The position numbers and the translations under genes are program-made. From CAZGKW01 sp964526295 (GTDB lineage: Bacteria; Planctomycetota; Phycisphaerae; FEN-1346), in contig CAZGKW010000014.1 of NCBI GenBank assembly GCA_964526295.1, positions 30,288 through 94,287 of the forward strand: a stretch of DNA of 64,000 bases, in the 5' to 3' direction. The number at the start of each line of letters is the position of its first letter. The first letter of the stretch is position 1. The notes beneath the pieces are model-generated. The model was given only the letters and a program-made list of their open reading frames with translations, was not told where the DNA came from and searched no databases. Positions 26,199 to 33,274 of this stretch are shown one piece after another.

Positions 26199-27536
26199 CT
26201 AGCTCGGACGCCCGGATGCCTCCCTCAAGCCCTGTTCCCGGAGCGTCCGGACGACGAGGTCGACGTTCCGCTGCGTCGCGCCTTGCATGCTTCGGATCGT
26301 CCGGCGGGCCGCCTCGCCCATTTGACGCCGCTTGTCGGCGTCGGTCAAGAGATCGTCGATGGTCTTGGCCAGGGCCTCGGCGTCGGCCCCCTCGATGGCC
26401 GCCCCGGCCTGGACCATCGCGGGGGCCTCGACCGGGAAGTTGTACATCTCCGGGCCCCAGACGAGGGGCTTGCCCAGCGACCCCGGCTCCATGGGGTTCG
26501 ACCCGCCGAGTGGGACGAAGCTGCGCCCGAGGACGACGACGTCGGCCAAGGCGTACCAGGCCATCAGCTCGCCCATCGTGTCGCCGAGGATGACGGGGGG
26601 TTTCAGGCGGGGGCCGAGCCATTCGCCGCTCGATCGCCGCAGGAGGCCGTGGCCGGCGGCAAGGATTGCCTCGGCCGCCCGGTCGAAGCTCTCGGGGCGC
26701 CTCGGGACAATCACCAGGCGCAGGCGCGGGTGCCACTTGCGGGCCCGCTCGTAGGCGCCGAGCAGCAGAGCTTCCTCGCCGGGCCCGGTGCTTCCGGCAA
26801 CGACGACCGGGGCGTCCGGCTCGATCTTCACATCGCGGCGCAGGGCGCCCGCGCCCTCGACCGTGTCCCGAAAGCCGACGCCGTCGTGCTTCATCTGGCC
26901 GGTCGCGTGGATGTGCTCGGGCCGCGCCCCCAGGCCGAGGAGCCGGTCGGTGTAGAGCGGCGCCTGGACGCCGATGGCCGCACAGGAGTCGATCACCGTC
27001 CGCATGAGGGGGCGGATGCGACGGTAGCCCCGCTGGCTCCGGTCGGTCATCCGCAGGTTGACGATCATGACGGGAAGGCCCCGCCGCGCGGCCAACAGGA
27101 AGAAGTTCGGCCACCATTCCGACTCGACCTGGATGACGGCGGTCGGCCGCACCCGGCGCAGGGCCAGCAGGACGCACGGGGCGAGGTCGATTGGGAAGTG
27201 GAACACCGGCCGGTCCGGGAAAAGCCGTTCGGCGCGCTGCCGGCCCGTCATCGTGGTGGTCGAGACGACGATCTCGACCTCGGGCAGGGCCTCGGCAAGG
27301 GCCGGCACGAACGTCCGGGCGGCCTCGACCTCGCCGACGCTGATGGCGTGGACCCAGAGGCGCTTGCGGCCGCCCTCGAACCGCGGCACGAGGCCGAGCC
27401 GCTCCCAGAACCGGCTGCGATACTTCTTCCGCGCGATCAGCAGGGCGACGTAGACCGGCCACCCGAGGATCGCGACCACCGCGTAGACGGCGTTGACGAC
27501 GACCAGCCAGAGCGTGTTGGAACGCTGTCTCTGCAT
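26199..27536 (-). CDS. waaA: 3-deoxy-D-manno-octulosonic acid (KDO) transferase
   Basis: 445 residues, the usual length. An N-terminal membrane anchor (residues about 8-32) is followed by the glycosyltransferase fold. Family motifs include LWVHAISVGEVEAARTFVPAL, TTTMTGRQRAERLF, VIQVESEWWPNF (the E-x-x-x-W-P-N signature), HATGQMKHDG and GGSNPMEPGSLGKPLVWGP near the end. It attaches KDO to lipid A precursor on the inner face of the cytoplasmic membrane, so the organism probably makes LPS. It lies between the URO-D-like gene and proB in one orientation, with gaps of 102 and 64 bases. Confidence 0.95.
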   Translation of the reverse strand: MQRQRSNTLWLVVVNAVYAVVAILGWPVYVALLIARKKYRSRFWERLGLVPRFEGGRKRLWVHAISVGEVEAARTFVPALAEALPEVEIVVSTTTMTGRQRAERLFPDRPVFHFPIDLAPCVLLALRRVRPTAVIQVESEWWPNFFLLAARRGLPVMIVNLRMTDRSQRGYRRIRPLMRTVIDSCAAIGVQAPLYTDRLLGLGARPEHIHATGQMKHDGVGFRDTVEGAGALRRDVKIEPDAPVVVAGSTGPGEEALLLGAYERARKWHPRLRLVIVPRRPESFDRAAEAILAAGHGLLRRSSGEWLGPRLKPPVILGDTMGELMAWYALADVVVLGRSFVPLGGSNPMEPGSLGKPLVWGPEMYNFPVEAPAMVQAGAAIEGADAEALAKTIDDLLTDADKRRQMGEAARRTIRSMQGATQRNVDLVVRTLREQGLREASGRPS

Positions 27537-27638
27537 GCACCAATCTTAGGGCCCAGGACGATGCGTCCGCAACAGGTTTCGGCCCAACGACCGGGCGCCC
27601 GCCCGGCTTTCTTCCCCGGTACTCCGGCACCTCGGCAC

Positions 27639-28721
27639 TCACGTCCGTCGAGCCGCCCAGCGCTCGGTCCAGCGGATGAAATCCTCGGCTTCTTCGCGCG
27701 GGTAGGCACCCATGGGGCGGAACCAGACGCCCTCGGGCCGGACGTGCTCGGCCACGGCCCGGCAGTCGTCGAGGTCCTCGGCGTGCAGGTCGATGCACTT
27801 GCCGGCGTCCTGGATTCGCCGGTAGACGTCGACCCACTTCCGCGCCGGTCCCGACCCGGCGCCGAAGATCCACTGGACGCCGTCGAGCTCCGGGCAGGCG
27901 AGCAGGGCCTCGAGGTGCCGCACCGCGCCGGGGCCGTCGAGGTGGAACAGGCTTCGTTCCAGGTACCCCATCTCCCGGCGGATGGACGGCAGGATCGCCT
28001 CCTCGAACATCTCTGGCGAAATCATGCAGATAACATCGCAGCTCGTCATATAGGCCGACCCCGCGTGCAGGAACGGCGTCCACGTCGTGCAGGGCTGGCC
28101 GCGGGCCCGGATCCGCGACCGCAGGTCCTCGAACATCGGCTCGAAGGCCGTCTCGGTGACGTGGTTGCAGGCGGCCCGGACGCCTTCGGTGTCCATGGCG
28201 ATGTCGAGGCACATCCCCTGCGGGTCGCGAAGGGCCGCCACCAGGTCGCCGTTCGTGTGGAGGTCGGGCATTTCGGTGACCCACCGCCCCCGGCCGCGCT
28301 CCAGCGACTCCTCGGTCGCCTCCCGGATGGCATTCCAGCAGGGCGTGTCCAGGTCGGGCTGGAGGTCCAGAACATCGCGGCAGGAATCGACAATGGGCGT
28401 CGACCAGCTCGTCCGCTCGCCGAACTCCAGGGCACACCCGAAGACTGTCGCGCACAGGTCGGGCCCGAGGTTCGGCCCGAAGGCGGGGAACGTCTCGGCG
28501 AGGAAGACGGCCCCGTCGAGCCCCGCCTCGAACCGGTCGAGGTGGTAGGGGAAGTCGAGCCATCGGTCGCGGAGGGTGGCATGGGCCTTCTCGGGCAGGA
28601 CAGGGGCCCGCTCCGGGCGAATCTGGATGGTGACAGGCGGCCGATCGAGGACCCGGCACTCCCACCAGGCCTCCATCCGCTCCATGGCCCGGTCGAAGTC
28701 GGGTTTGATCGCCAGTTCCAC
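27639..28721 (-). CDS. Uroporphyrinogen decarboxylase-like (URO-D superfamily) protein
   Basis: 360 residues beginning MELAIKPDFDRAMERMEAWWECR. Segments such as VTEMPDLHTNGDLVAALRDP, CDVICMISPEMFEEAILPS, HLDGPGAVRHLEALLACP and GVQWIFGAGSGPARKWVDVY follow the layout of the URO-D / methyltransferase (MtaA/CmuA) TIM barrel. The heme-synthesis URO-D active-site residues are not evident, so it is probably one of the many non-heme relatives seen in Planctomycetota and linked to methyl or sugar metabolism. It is the first gene of the leftward group with waaA and proB, with its own promoter at 28757-28785. Confidence 0.78.
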   Translation of the reverse strand: MELAIKPDFDRAMERMEAWWECRVLDRPPVTIQIRPERAPVLPEKAHATLRDRWLDFPYHLDRFEAGLDGAVFLAETFPAFGPNLGPDLCATVFGCALEFGERTSWSTPIVDSCRDVLDLQPDLDTPCWNAIREATEESLERGRGRWVTEMPDLHTNGDLVAALRDPQGMCLDIAMDTEGVRAACNHVTETAFEPMFEDLRSRIRARGQPCTTWTPFLHAGSAYMTSCDVICMISPEMFEEAILPSIRREMGYLERSLFHLDGPGAVRHLEALLACPELDGVQWIFGAGSGPARKWVDVYRRIQDAGKCIDLHAEDLDDCRAVAEHVRPEGVWFRPMGAYPREEAEDFIRWTERWAARRT

Positions 28722-28756
28722 GGATTCCTCCCCCCCTCGCCCCGATGCGGCGTGGC

Positions 28757-28785
28757 ACGATAGCGGCCCCGAATGGGCTGGTCAA
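28757..28785 (-). promoter_or_regulatory. Promoter of the URO-D-like / waaA / proB group
   Basis: Reverse strand TTGACC (28785-28780), 17-base spacer, TATCGT (28762-28757). It lies about 36 bases before the URO-D-like ATG at 28721. Confidence 0.6.
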
Positions 28786-28989
28786 CCGGCCATTGGGGGT
28801 ATTTGGAGCATCCTGGTAAGGACAAAAGCCCCCGAAGCGGGTTCGGAAGGGCGCCCAGAGACGCCGTTTGCGGGCCGCGCAGGCCGGTTCCCGTGACCCA
28901 GAGAGGCCCAATCGGTAGGGGCCCAGTGGCCCTGAATGGGCCTTTCGGCTCGGCGGGCCACAAAATATTGTATTTCTTGCCGAATTGCC

Positions 28990-29018
28990 TTGCATCGTTC
29001 CTGGCGGATTGCTACAGT
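28990..29018 (+). promoter_or_regulatory. Promoter of the prepilin peptidase operon
   Basis: TTGCAT (28990-28995), 17-base spacer, TACAGT (29013-29018), within a locally AT-richer stretch (28960-29000). The predicted transcript has a leader of about 175 bases before the ATG at 29200, long enough to hold a control element. Confidence 0.55.
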
Positions 29019-29199
29019 GCGCGTGCAGTCGGCCCTAGCGGCAGGACGTACCCCCTCGCGGCCGGCAGTCGCACTGCTCGACGTGCCCGGCAGCCCAAGC
29101 CGCCGACAGCGGATGCGCCCTCCGCTCAGGCGTTCGGGATCGGGCGACGCCCCCCGCGGGTGTCGTTCCGGCACGGCCGGGCCGGGACCGGTGGAGCGG

Positions 29200-30390
29200 A
29201 TGGGCGAAACTCTGGCGGCTATGGCCGAGTCGTGGGCGTTCGGCGCCTTCCTTTTCGCGCTCGGCCTGTGCGTCGGAAGTTTCCTCAACGTCTGTATCCA
29301 CCGGCTTCCGGCGGGCAAGAGCCTGGTGTGGCCGCCGTCGCATTGTCCGACGTGCCTGGCCCCGATTGCCTGGTACGACAACATCCCGGTCGTCAGCTAC
29401 TTTGTGCTGGGCGGGCGGTGCCGCAGCTGCCGCACGCCGTTCAGCCCGCGGTACATGGTTGTCGAGCTGGTGACGGGCCTGCTGCTGTTCGGCTACTGGC
29501 TGGCGTACTTCAAGCTGGGCGTTCGCAGCGGGGCGGAGCAGGCCGGGGCAGACCATCTGGGCGTCTACGCCGTCTACATGGCGCTGGCCGCCGCCCTGCT
29601 GGTCTGCGGGGTCATCGACCTGGAACGCAAGGAGATCTATACGTCGGTGACGCACACGGCCTTGGCCGTGGGCGTGGCGGGCAGCTTCACGTGGCCGCGG
29701 ATCCAGGCATTAGGTTTGCCGAGCCGGGAGCTGCCGCCCATCACCGGCTGGGCCCGGACGGACGCCGCCGTCCTGGCGCTCGTTGGGGCGGCGGTCGGCG
29801 CGGGAATCGTGTATCTGACGAAGGTCGTCGCCACGCAGGGCTTCAAGAAGGAGGCGATGGGCCTCGGCGACGCGTACCTGATGGCGGCGGTAGGCGCGGT
29901 GCTGGGTTGGGTCGGTGCGGTTCTCGTGTTCTTCGTGGCGCCGTTCCTGGCCCTGCCGTACGGCATCTGGAACCTCCTTCGTTCGGGCGGCGCGGAGGCC
30001 GAGAAGGGCGGGGACGCGAAGGGCGAGGAGGACGGAGCAGACGAGGCGCACGCCCCCGAGTCGGCGGCGACGGCCGTGCCCTGGGGCGCTTTGGCGGGAA
30101 CGCTCGTCGGGTTCATCCTGCTCGTGACGGCGGCGCTGGCGGCGAACCGGGAGGACTGGTCGATCGGGCCGCGAGGGATGCTGGCGGCAGCGCTGGTGGC
30201 GTTCGGCGTCGGATTCCACCTGGCCGTGCGGGAGGAGGACCGGTCGGTTGAGACGGGCATGGAGCCGCCGCGGGCCCCGGCCAGTCACGAGGTGCCCTAC
30301 GGGCCGTTCCTGGGGCTGGCGGCCGGCGTCGTCATGCTGGTCCAGGACGTGATCCTGGGTTACCTCGGGTTCGGTCCTGCCGGGACGTAG
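29200..30390 (+). CDS. Prepilin peptidase (A24 family)
   Basis: 396 residues from MGETLAAMAESWAFG; GGAG precedes the ATG, and the longer open frame to 28936 crosses the promoter. The N-terminal methyltransferase-type domain has GLCVGSFLNVCIHRLP and two zinc-type Cys pairs (CPTC and CRSC). The peptidase part has the catalytic Asp motifs GVIDLERKEIY and the G-x-G-D of AMGLGDAYLMAAVG. There are about eight membrane helices. An acidic insertion between helices (residues about 265-290, EAEKGGDAKGEEDGADE) and a final extra helix pair make it longer than the usual 250-290 residues. It cleaves and methylates prepilin or pseudopilin leaders at the cytoplasmic membrane. ComEC upstream suggests a transformation or type II system. 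Confidence 0.93.
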   Translation: MGETLAAMAESWAFGAFLFALGLCVGSFLNVCIHRLPAGKSLVWPPSHCPTCLAPIAWYDNIPVVSYFVLGGRCRSCRTPFSPRYMVVELVTGLLLFGYWLAYFKLGVRSGAEQAGADHLGVYAVYMALAAALLVCGVIDLERKEIYTSVTHTALAVGVAGSFTWPRIQALGLPSRELPPITGWARTDAAVLALVGAAVGAGIVYLTKVVATQGFKKEAMGLGDAYLMAAVGAVLGWVGAVLVFFVAPFLALPYGIWNLLRSGGAEAEKGGDAKGEEDGADEAHAPESAATAVPWGALAGTLVGFILLVTAALAANREDWSIGPRGMLAAALVAFGVGFHLAVREEDRSVETGMEPPRAPASHEVPYGPFLGLAAGVVMLVQDVILGYLGFGPAGT

Positions 30391-30411
30391 AGGGGAGAGA
30401 GAGGCGGACGG

Positions 30412-30708
30412 ATGGGCAAAGGCACGAGCAGGAGTGTCGGCCTGTGGATCGTGCTGGTGCTGTGTCTGCTGGTGTTCGGCTACGTGGTGATGCTGCTCGT
30501 TCTGAACGCGCCGCGGGCGGACGTTAACTTCCGGCTGTACCCGTGGCAGGACACGGTGCCGGGCTACTGGATCGTGGTCGTCCTGCTCGCCGTGGGCATC
30601 CTGATCGTGCCGTGCGTGCGGCATCTGTACCGGGCGATCAAAGGCCTGCGGGTTGAGAGGTCGTCGTCGGCGGGGGGAGAGAAGACGGAACGGGCGGGCC
30701 GCCCGTGA
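30412..30708 (+). CDS. Small two-helix membrane protein, function unknown
   Basis: 98 residues, start supported by GAGAGAGAGGCGG. Two membrane helices are clear: SVGLWIVLVLCLLVFGYVVM (residues 8-27) and a second run of Val, Leu and Ile at residues 53-65. A charged tail ends in KTERAGRP. It lies between the prepilin peptidase gene (22 bases) and the OmpA lipoprotein (about 95 bases), so it is probably co-transcribed with the former. No named family is recognised. Confidence 0.65.
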   Translation: MGKGTSRSVGLWIVLVLCLLVFGYVVMLLVLNAPRADVNFRLYPWQDTVPGYWIVVVLLAVGILIVPCVRHLYRAIKGLRVERSSSAGGEKTERAGRP

Positions 30709-30803
30709 AGCGGGCCGCCGGGCACAGAGGCAGCGCGACAGGGAGAGCGGCCGGGCGGACGCGCCCTACCGGCCGGTAACGAAACGAGGGAAAGGAGCAC
30801 CTG

Positions 30804-31535
30804 ATGCGAGACGTGAGCACATTGTGGCGCCCGATGCGGCCGACGACGCGGGCCGTAGCGGTGATCCTGCTGGTGGCGATGGCGGCCGCACTGGGCGGCT
30901 GCGGCCAACAGTCTCAGTACGAGCGCAATGCCGCTCTCAGCCGCCAGTACGAGGATGTGTATCGGCGGAACCTGGAACAGGAGCGGCGGATCGCCGATCT
31001 CGAGCGGCAAATCCAGGAGGCCCAGGCTGCGCCGAGCTATCCCGAGCCGCTCCCGGCCATCGACACGACTCCGCCGCCCCGGACGAGGACGGTCGTTGAG
31101 ACGGTGCCCGAGCCCGTCATGGCGCCCGATTTCGGGGACGACGTGGGCGTGGTCGTAACCGGCGACACGATGACGGTCACCGTGTCGGACCAGGTCCTGT
31201 TCTCCTCGGGCAGCGCGACCCTCCGCAGCGCGTCGAAGCAGGTGCTCGACAACGTGGCCAGCGTGCTGCGCCGGGAGTACCCGACGCACAGGATCCGGGT
31301 CGAGGGGCACACCGACAACGAGCCGATCCGTAAGACAAAGCACCTGTGGAAGGACAACTGGGAGCTTTCCTACGCCCGGGCCAAGTCGGTGGCCGAGTAC
31401 CTGGCCTCGAAGGGCATCGAGCCTGGCCGCATCCGCACGGCCGGGTTCGGCGAGACGCGGCCGGTGGCGTCGAATGCGACGTCGACCGGCAAGGCCAAGA
31501 ACCGCCGCGTCGAGATCATCGTCTCCCCGCGCTGA
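30804..31535 (+). CDS. OmpA-family peptidoglycan-binding lipoprotein
   Basis: 243 residues with AAAGGAGCACCTG before the ATG. A signal peptide ends in lipobox LGGC at Cys33. Residues about 40-75 form a coiled coil (YRRNLEQERRIADLERQI), then a Pro-rich linker. The OmpA C-terminal domain covers residues about 115-243, with VEGHTDNEPI and NRRVEIIV holding the Asp and Arg that bind peptidoglycan. Expected place: outer membrane, tethered to the cell wall. The layout (lipobox, coiled coil, OmpA) resembles Pal/YiaD-like stabilising proteins. No tol genes are nearby. Confidence 0.92.
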   Translation: MRDVSTLWRPMRPTTRAVAVILLVAMAAALGGCGQQSQYERNAALSRQYEDVYRRNLEQERRIADLERQIQEAQAAPSYPEPLPAIDTTPPPRTRTVVETVPEPVMAPDFGDDVGVVVTGDTMTVTVSDQVLFSSGSATLRSASKQVLDNVASVLRREYPTHRIRVEGHTDNEPIRKTKHLWKDNWELSYARAKSVAEYLASKGIEPGRIRTAGFGETRPVASNATSTGKAKNRRVEIIVSPR

Positions 31536-31615
31536 CCGGGGCGAGGACGGCAAGGACCGCAACGGACAGGCCCCGTGGCCGCGCGCCGCGGGTGCGTGCG
31601 GGCGGCGCCTTCATG

Positions 31616-31660
31616 TAGCCGCGACCCCCCGGGGAGCGTCTTCCCAGCGGGTCGCGGCTA
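31616..31660. terminator. Perfect 12-bp stem-loop after the OmpA lipoprotein gene
   Basis: TAGCCGCGACCC (31616-31627) pairs exactly with GGGTCGCGGCTA (31649-31660). The 21-base loop can form a second small stem (GGGGA with TTCCC). There is no long T run, so it may be a factor-assisted terminator or an RNA-stabilising end. Confidence 0.5.
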
Positions 31661-31750
31661 TACCCCTTTGGGCATCGGGCTTGGGATGCTCTTGCTGCGC
31701 CCTGCCGGGCACGCGGCACGGGCCGGGCGACCGGCCGGGGCGGACACACG

Positions 31751-32410
31751 ATGATCGTGATCGTCGACTACGGCATGGGCAACCTCCGGAGCGTCCAGAA
31801 GGCCCTGGAGCGGATCGGCCATCCGGCCGAGGTCTCGTCGCGCCCTGAAGACGTGGCGCGGGCCGACCGGCTGGTCGTCCCGGGCGTCGGGGCGTTCGGT
31901 GACGCCATGCAAGCGATTCGCGACCGCGGCCTGGTTGCGCCGATCCGCGAGTTCGCCGCCGCCGGCCGGCCGTTCCTCGGCATCTGCCTGGGCCTCCAGG
32001 TCCTGTTTGAGGAGAGCGAGGAGGTGGCCGAAGCCCCCGTCGAGGTGGAGGCGACGCGGGGCGGGCCCCTGCCGCAGGGCCTGGGCCTGATGGCCGGGCG
32101 GGTGGTTCGGTTCGCGCGGCGGGTGGTCGAGCAGGGGTTGAAAGTGCCTCACATGGGGTGGAACGCCGTGGAGGCGGTGGGCGATTCGCCGCTGCTGGCC
32201 GGGATGCCGAGCGGGGGGCTTTACTTCTACTTTGCCCATTCCTATCATGCGGACCCCGCCGACGGCGAGGTGGTCGCCGCCCGGACCGATTACGGCGGGT
32301 ACTTCGCCAGCGCTGTGGCGTCCGGGAACCTGATGGCGACGCAGTTCCACCCGGAGAAGAGCCAGGCGGCGGGGCTGCGGCTGCTGGAGAACTTCGCCAC
32401 CCGGACGTAG
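31751..32410 (+). CDS. hisH: Imidazole glycerol phosphate synthase subunit HisH
   Basis: 219 residues. It opens MIVIVDYGMGNLRSVQKALE. GICLGLQVLFEESEE carries the glutaminase Cys and FHPEKSQAAG carries the His and Glu of the catalytic triad near the C-terminus. With HisF it supplies ammonia from glutamine to make imidazole glycerol phosphate in histidine synthesis. hisA follows 18 bases later, the usual order, but hisF is not next to it in this window. The ATG is preceded by a weak GGGGCGG-type RBS. Confidence 0.96.
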   Translation: MIVIVDYGMGNLRSVQKALERIGHPAEVSSRPEDVARADRLVVPGVGAFGDAMQAIRDRGLVAPIREFAAAGRPFLGICLGLQVLFEESEEVAEAPVEVEATRGGPLPQGLGLMAGRVVRFARRVVEQGLKVPHMGWNAVEAVGDSPLLAGMPSGGLYFYFAHSYHADPADGEVVAARTDYGGYFASAVASGNLMATQFHPEKSQAAGLRLLENFATRT

Positions 32411-32428
32411 GGTCCGCGGGGCTCCGCC

Positions 32429-33178
32429 ATGATCATTCTCCCGGCGATCGACTTGCGCGGCGGGCGGTGCGTCCGCCTTCGCCAGGGGCGGTTCGACGAC
32501 GAGACCGTCTTCGACGAGGCCCCGGTCGGCGTGGCCCGGCGGTTCGAGGCGGCGCTGGAGGCCAAGGGCGTCCCGCCCGGCGAGCGGTGGCTCCACGTGG
32601 TGGATCTGGACGGGGCCCGGTCGGGCGCACCGGTCCACCTGGACGTCGTGCGGCAGGTCGCCGCCGCCGTCTCGATGCACATTGAGCTGGGCGGCGGCAT
32701 TCGGACGCGTAGAGATGCCGAGTCAGCCCTGGCGACCGGCGTGGCCCGGGTGATCGTCGGCACGCGGGCGGTCGAGAATCCCGAATGGCTCCGGACGCTG
32801 GCCGAGGTGCTGCCGGGGCGCATCGTCCTGGGCCTGGACGCCCGCGAGGGGCGCGTCGCCGTCGAGGGATGGCAAAGCGAGACGACGCGGTCGGCGGCCC
32901 AGATGGTCGAGTGGTTCCGCGATGCGGCCCTCGCGGCGATTGTCTATACAGACATCGCCCGGGATGGTATGATGAGCGGTCCGAACGTGGCGGCCACGGC
33001 CGACCTGGTGCGGGTCAGCCCGGTGCCGGTGATCGGCTCGGGGGGCGTGACGACGGCTGAAGACGTGGCCGGGCTCCGCGAGGCCGGCTGTGCCGGCGCC
33101 ATCATCGGGCGGGCCCTCTACGAAGGGACGCTGACACTGGAGGATGCCCTCGAGGCGGCCGAGACCGCCGAGGAGTGA
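32429..33178 (+). CDS. hisA: Phosphoribosyl-formimino-AICAR ribotide isomerase
   Basis: 249 residues, a single beta/alpha barrel. MIILPAIDLRGGRCVRLRQG has the catalytic Asp at residue 8. The second half-barrel has LGLDAREGRVAVEGWQ, VYTDIARDGMMSGPN with the second catalytic Asp, and VIGSGGVTTAEDVAGL with the phosphate-binding Gly loop. It isomerises ProFAR to PRFAR in histidine synthesis. It follows hisH by 18 bases and is followed by a strong hairpin at 33194-33227. Confidence 0.96.
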   Translation: MIILPAIDLRGGRCVRLRQGRFDDETVFDEAPVGVARRFEAALEAKGVPPGERWLHVVDLDGARSGAPVHLDVVRQVAAAVSMHIELGGGIRTRRDAESALATGVARVIVGTRAVENPEWLRTLAEVLPGRIVLGLDAREGRVAVEGWQSETTRSAAQMVEWFRDAALAAIVYTDIARDGMMSGPNVAATADLVRVSPVPVIGSGGVTTAEDVAGLREAGCAGAIIGRALYEGTLTLEDALEAAETAEE

Positions 33179-33193
33179 CATCGCTTACTTGTC

Positions 33194-33227
33194 GGCTTCG
33201 AGCGGTGTGCGGAAGCACGCCGAAGCC
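33194..33227. terminator. Two-tier hairpin between hisA and the EF-G-like gene
   Basis: An inner stem GGTGTGC / GCACGCC with one G-U pair is capped by loop GGAA. An outer stem GGCTTC / GAAGCC encloses it, with a four-base bulge. No T run follows; it could be a terminator of the his genes or a leader structure of the next gene. Confidence 0.4.
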
Positions 33228-33274
33228 TGAGAGTGCCGCAAGTCGCAAGCTGCAATGCACCGTTGGAGGAAACC

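Larger units (their letters stand above)
28722..29199. other. Divergent intergenic region with promoters in both directions
   Basis: 478 bases with no convincing gene on either strand. It holds the leftward promoter at 28757-28785 and the rightward promoter at 28990-29018. In between are several GGGCCC-rich inverted repeats (for example AGGCCCA at 28894-28900 and TGGGCCT at 28938-28944). From 29025 to 29199 it is the long leader of the prepilin peptidase gene. Open frames through it read as Arg/Pro-rich shadow sequence. Confidence 0.6.

Noticed and set aside
26131..28995. Long frame opposite/alongside waaA and the URO-D-like gene
   Set aside because: Same cause: an out-of-frame shadow; the clear homologues are waaA and the URO-D-like gene.
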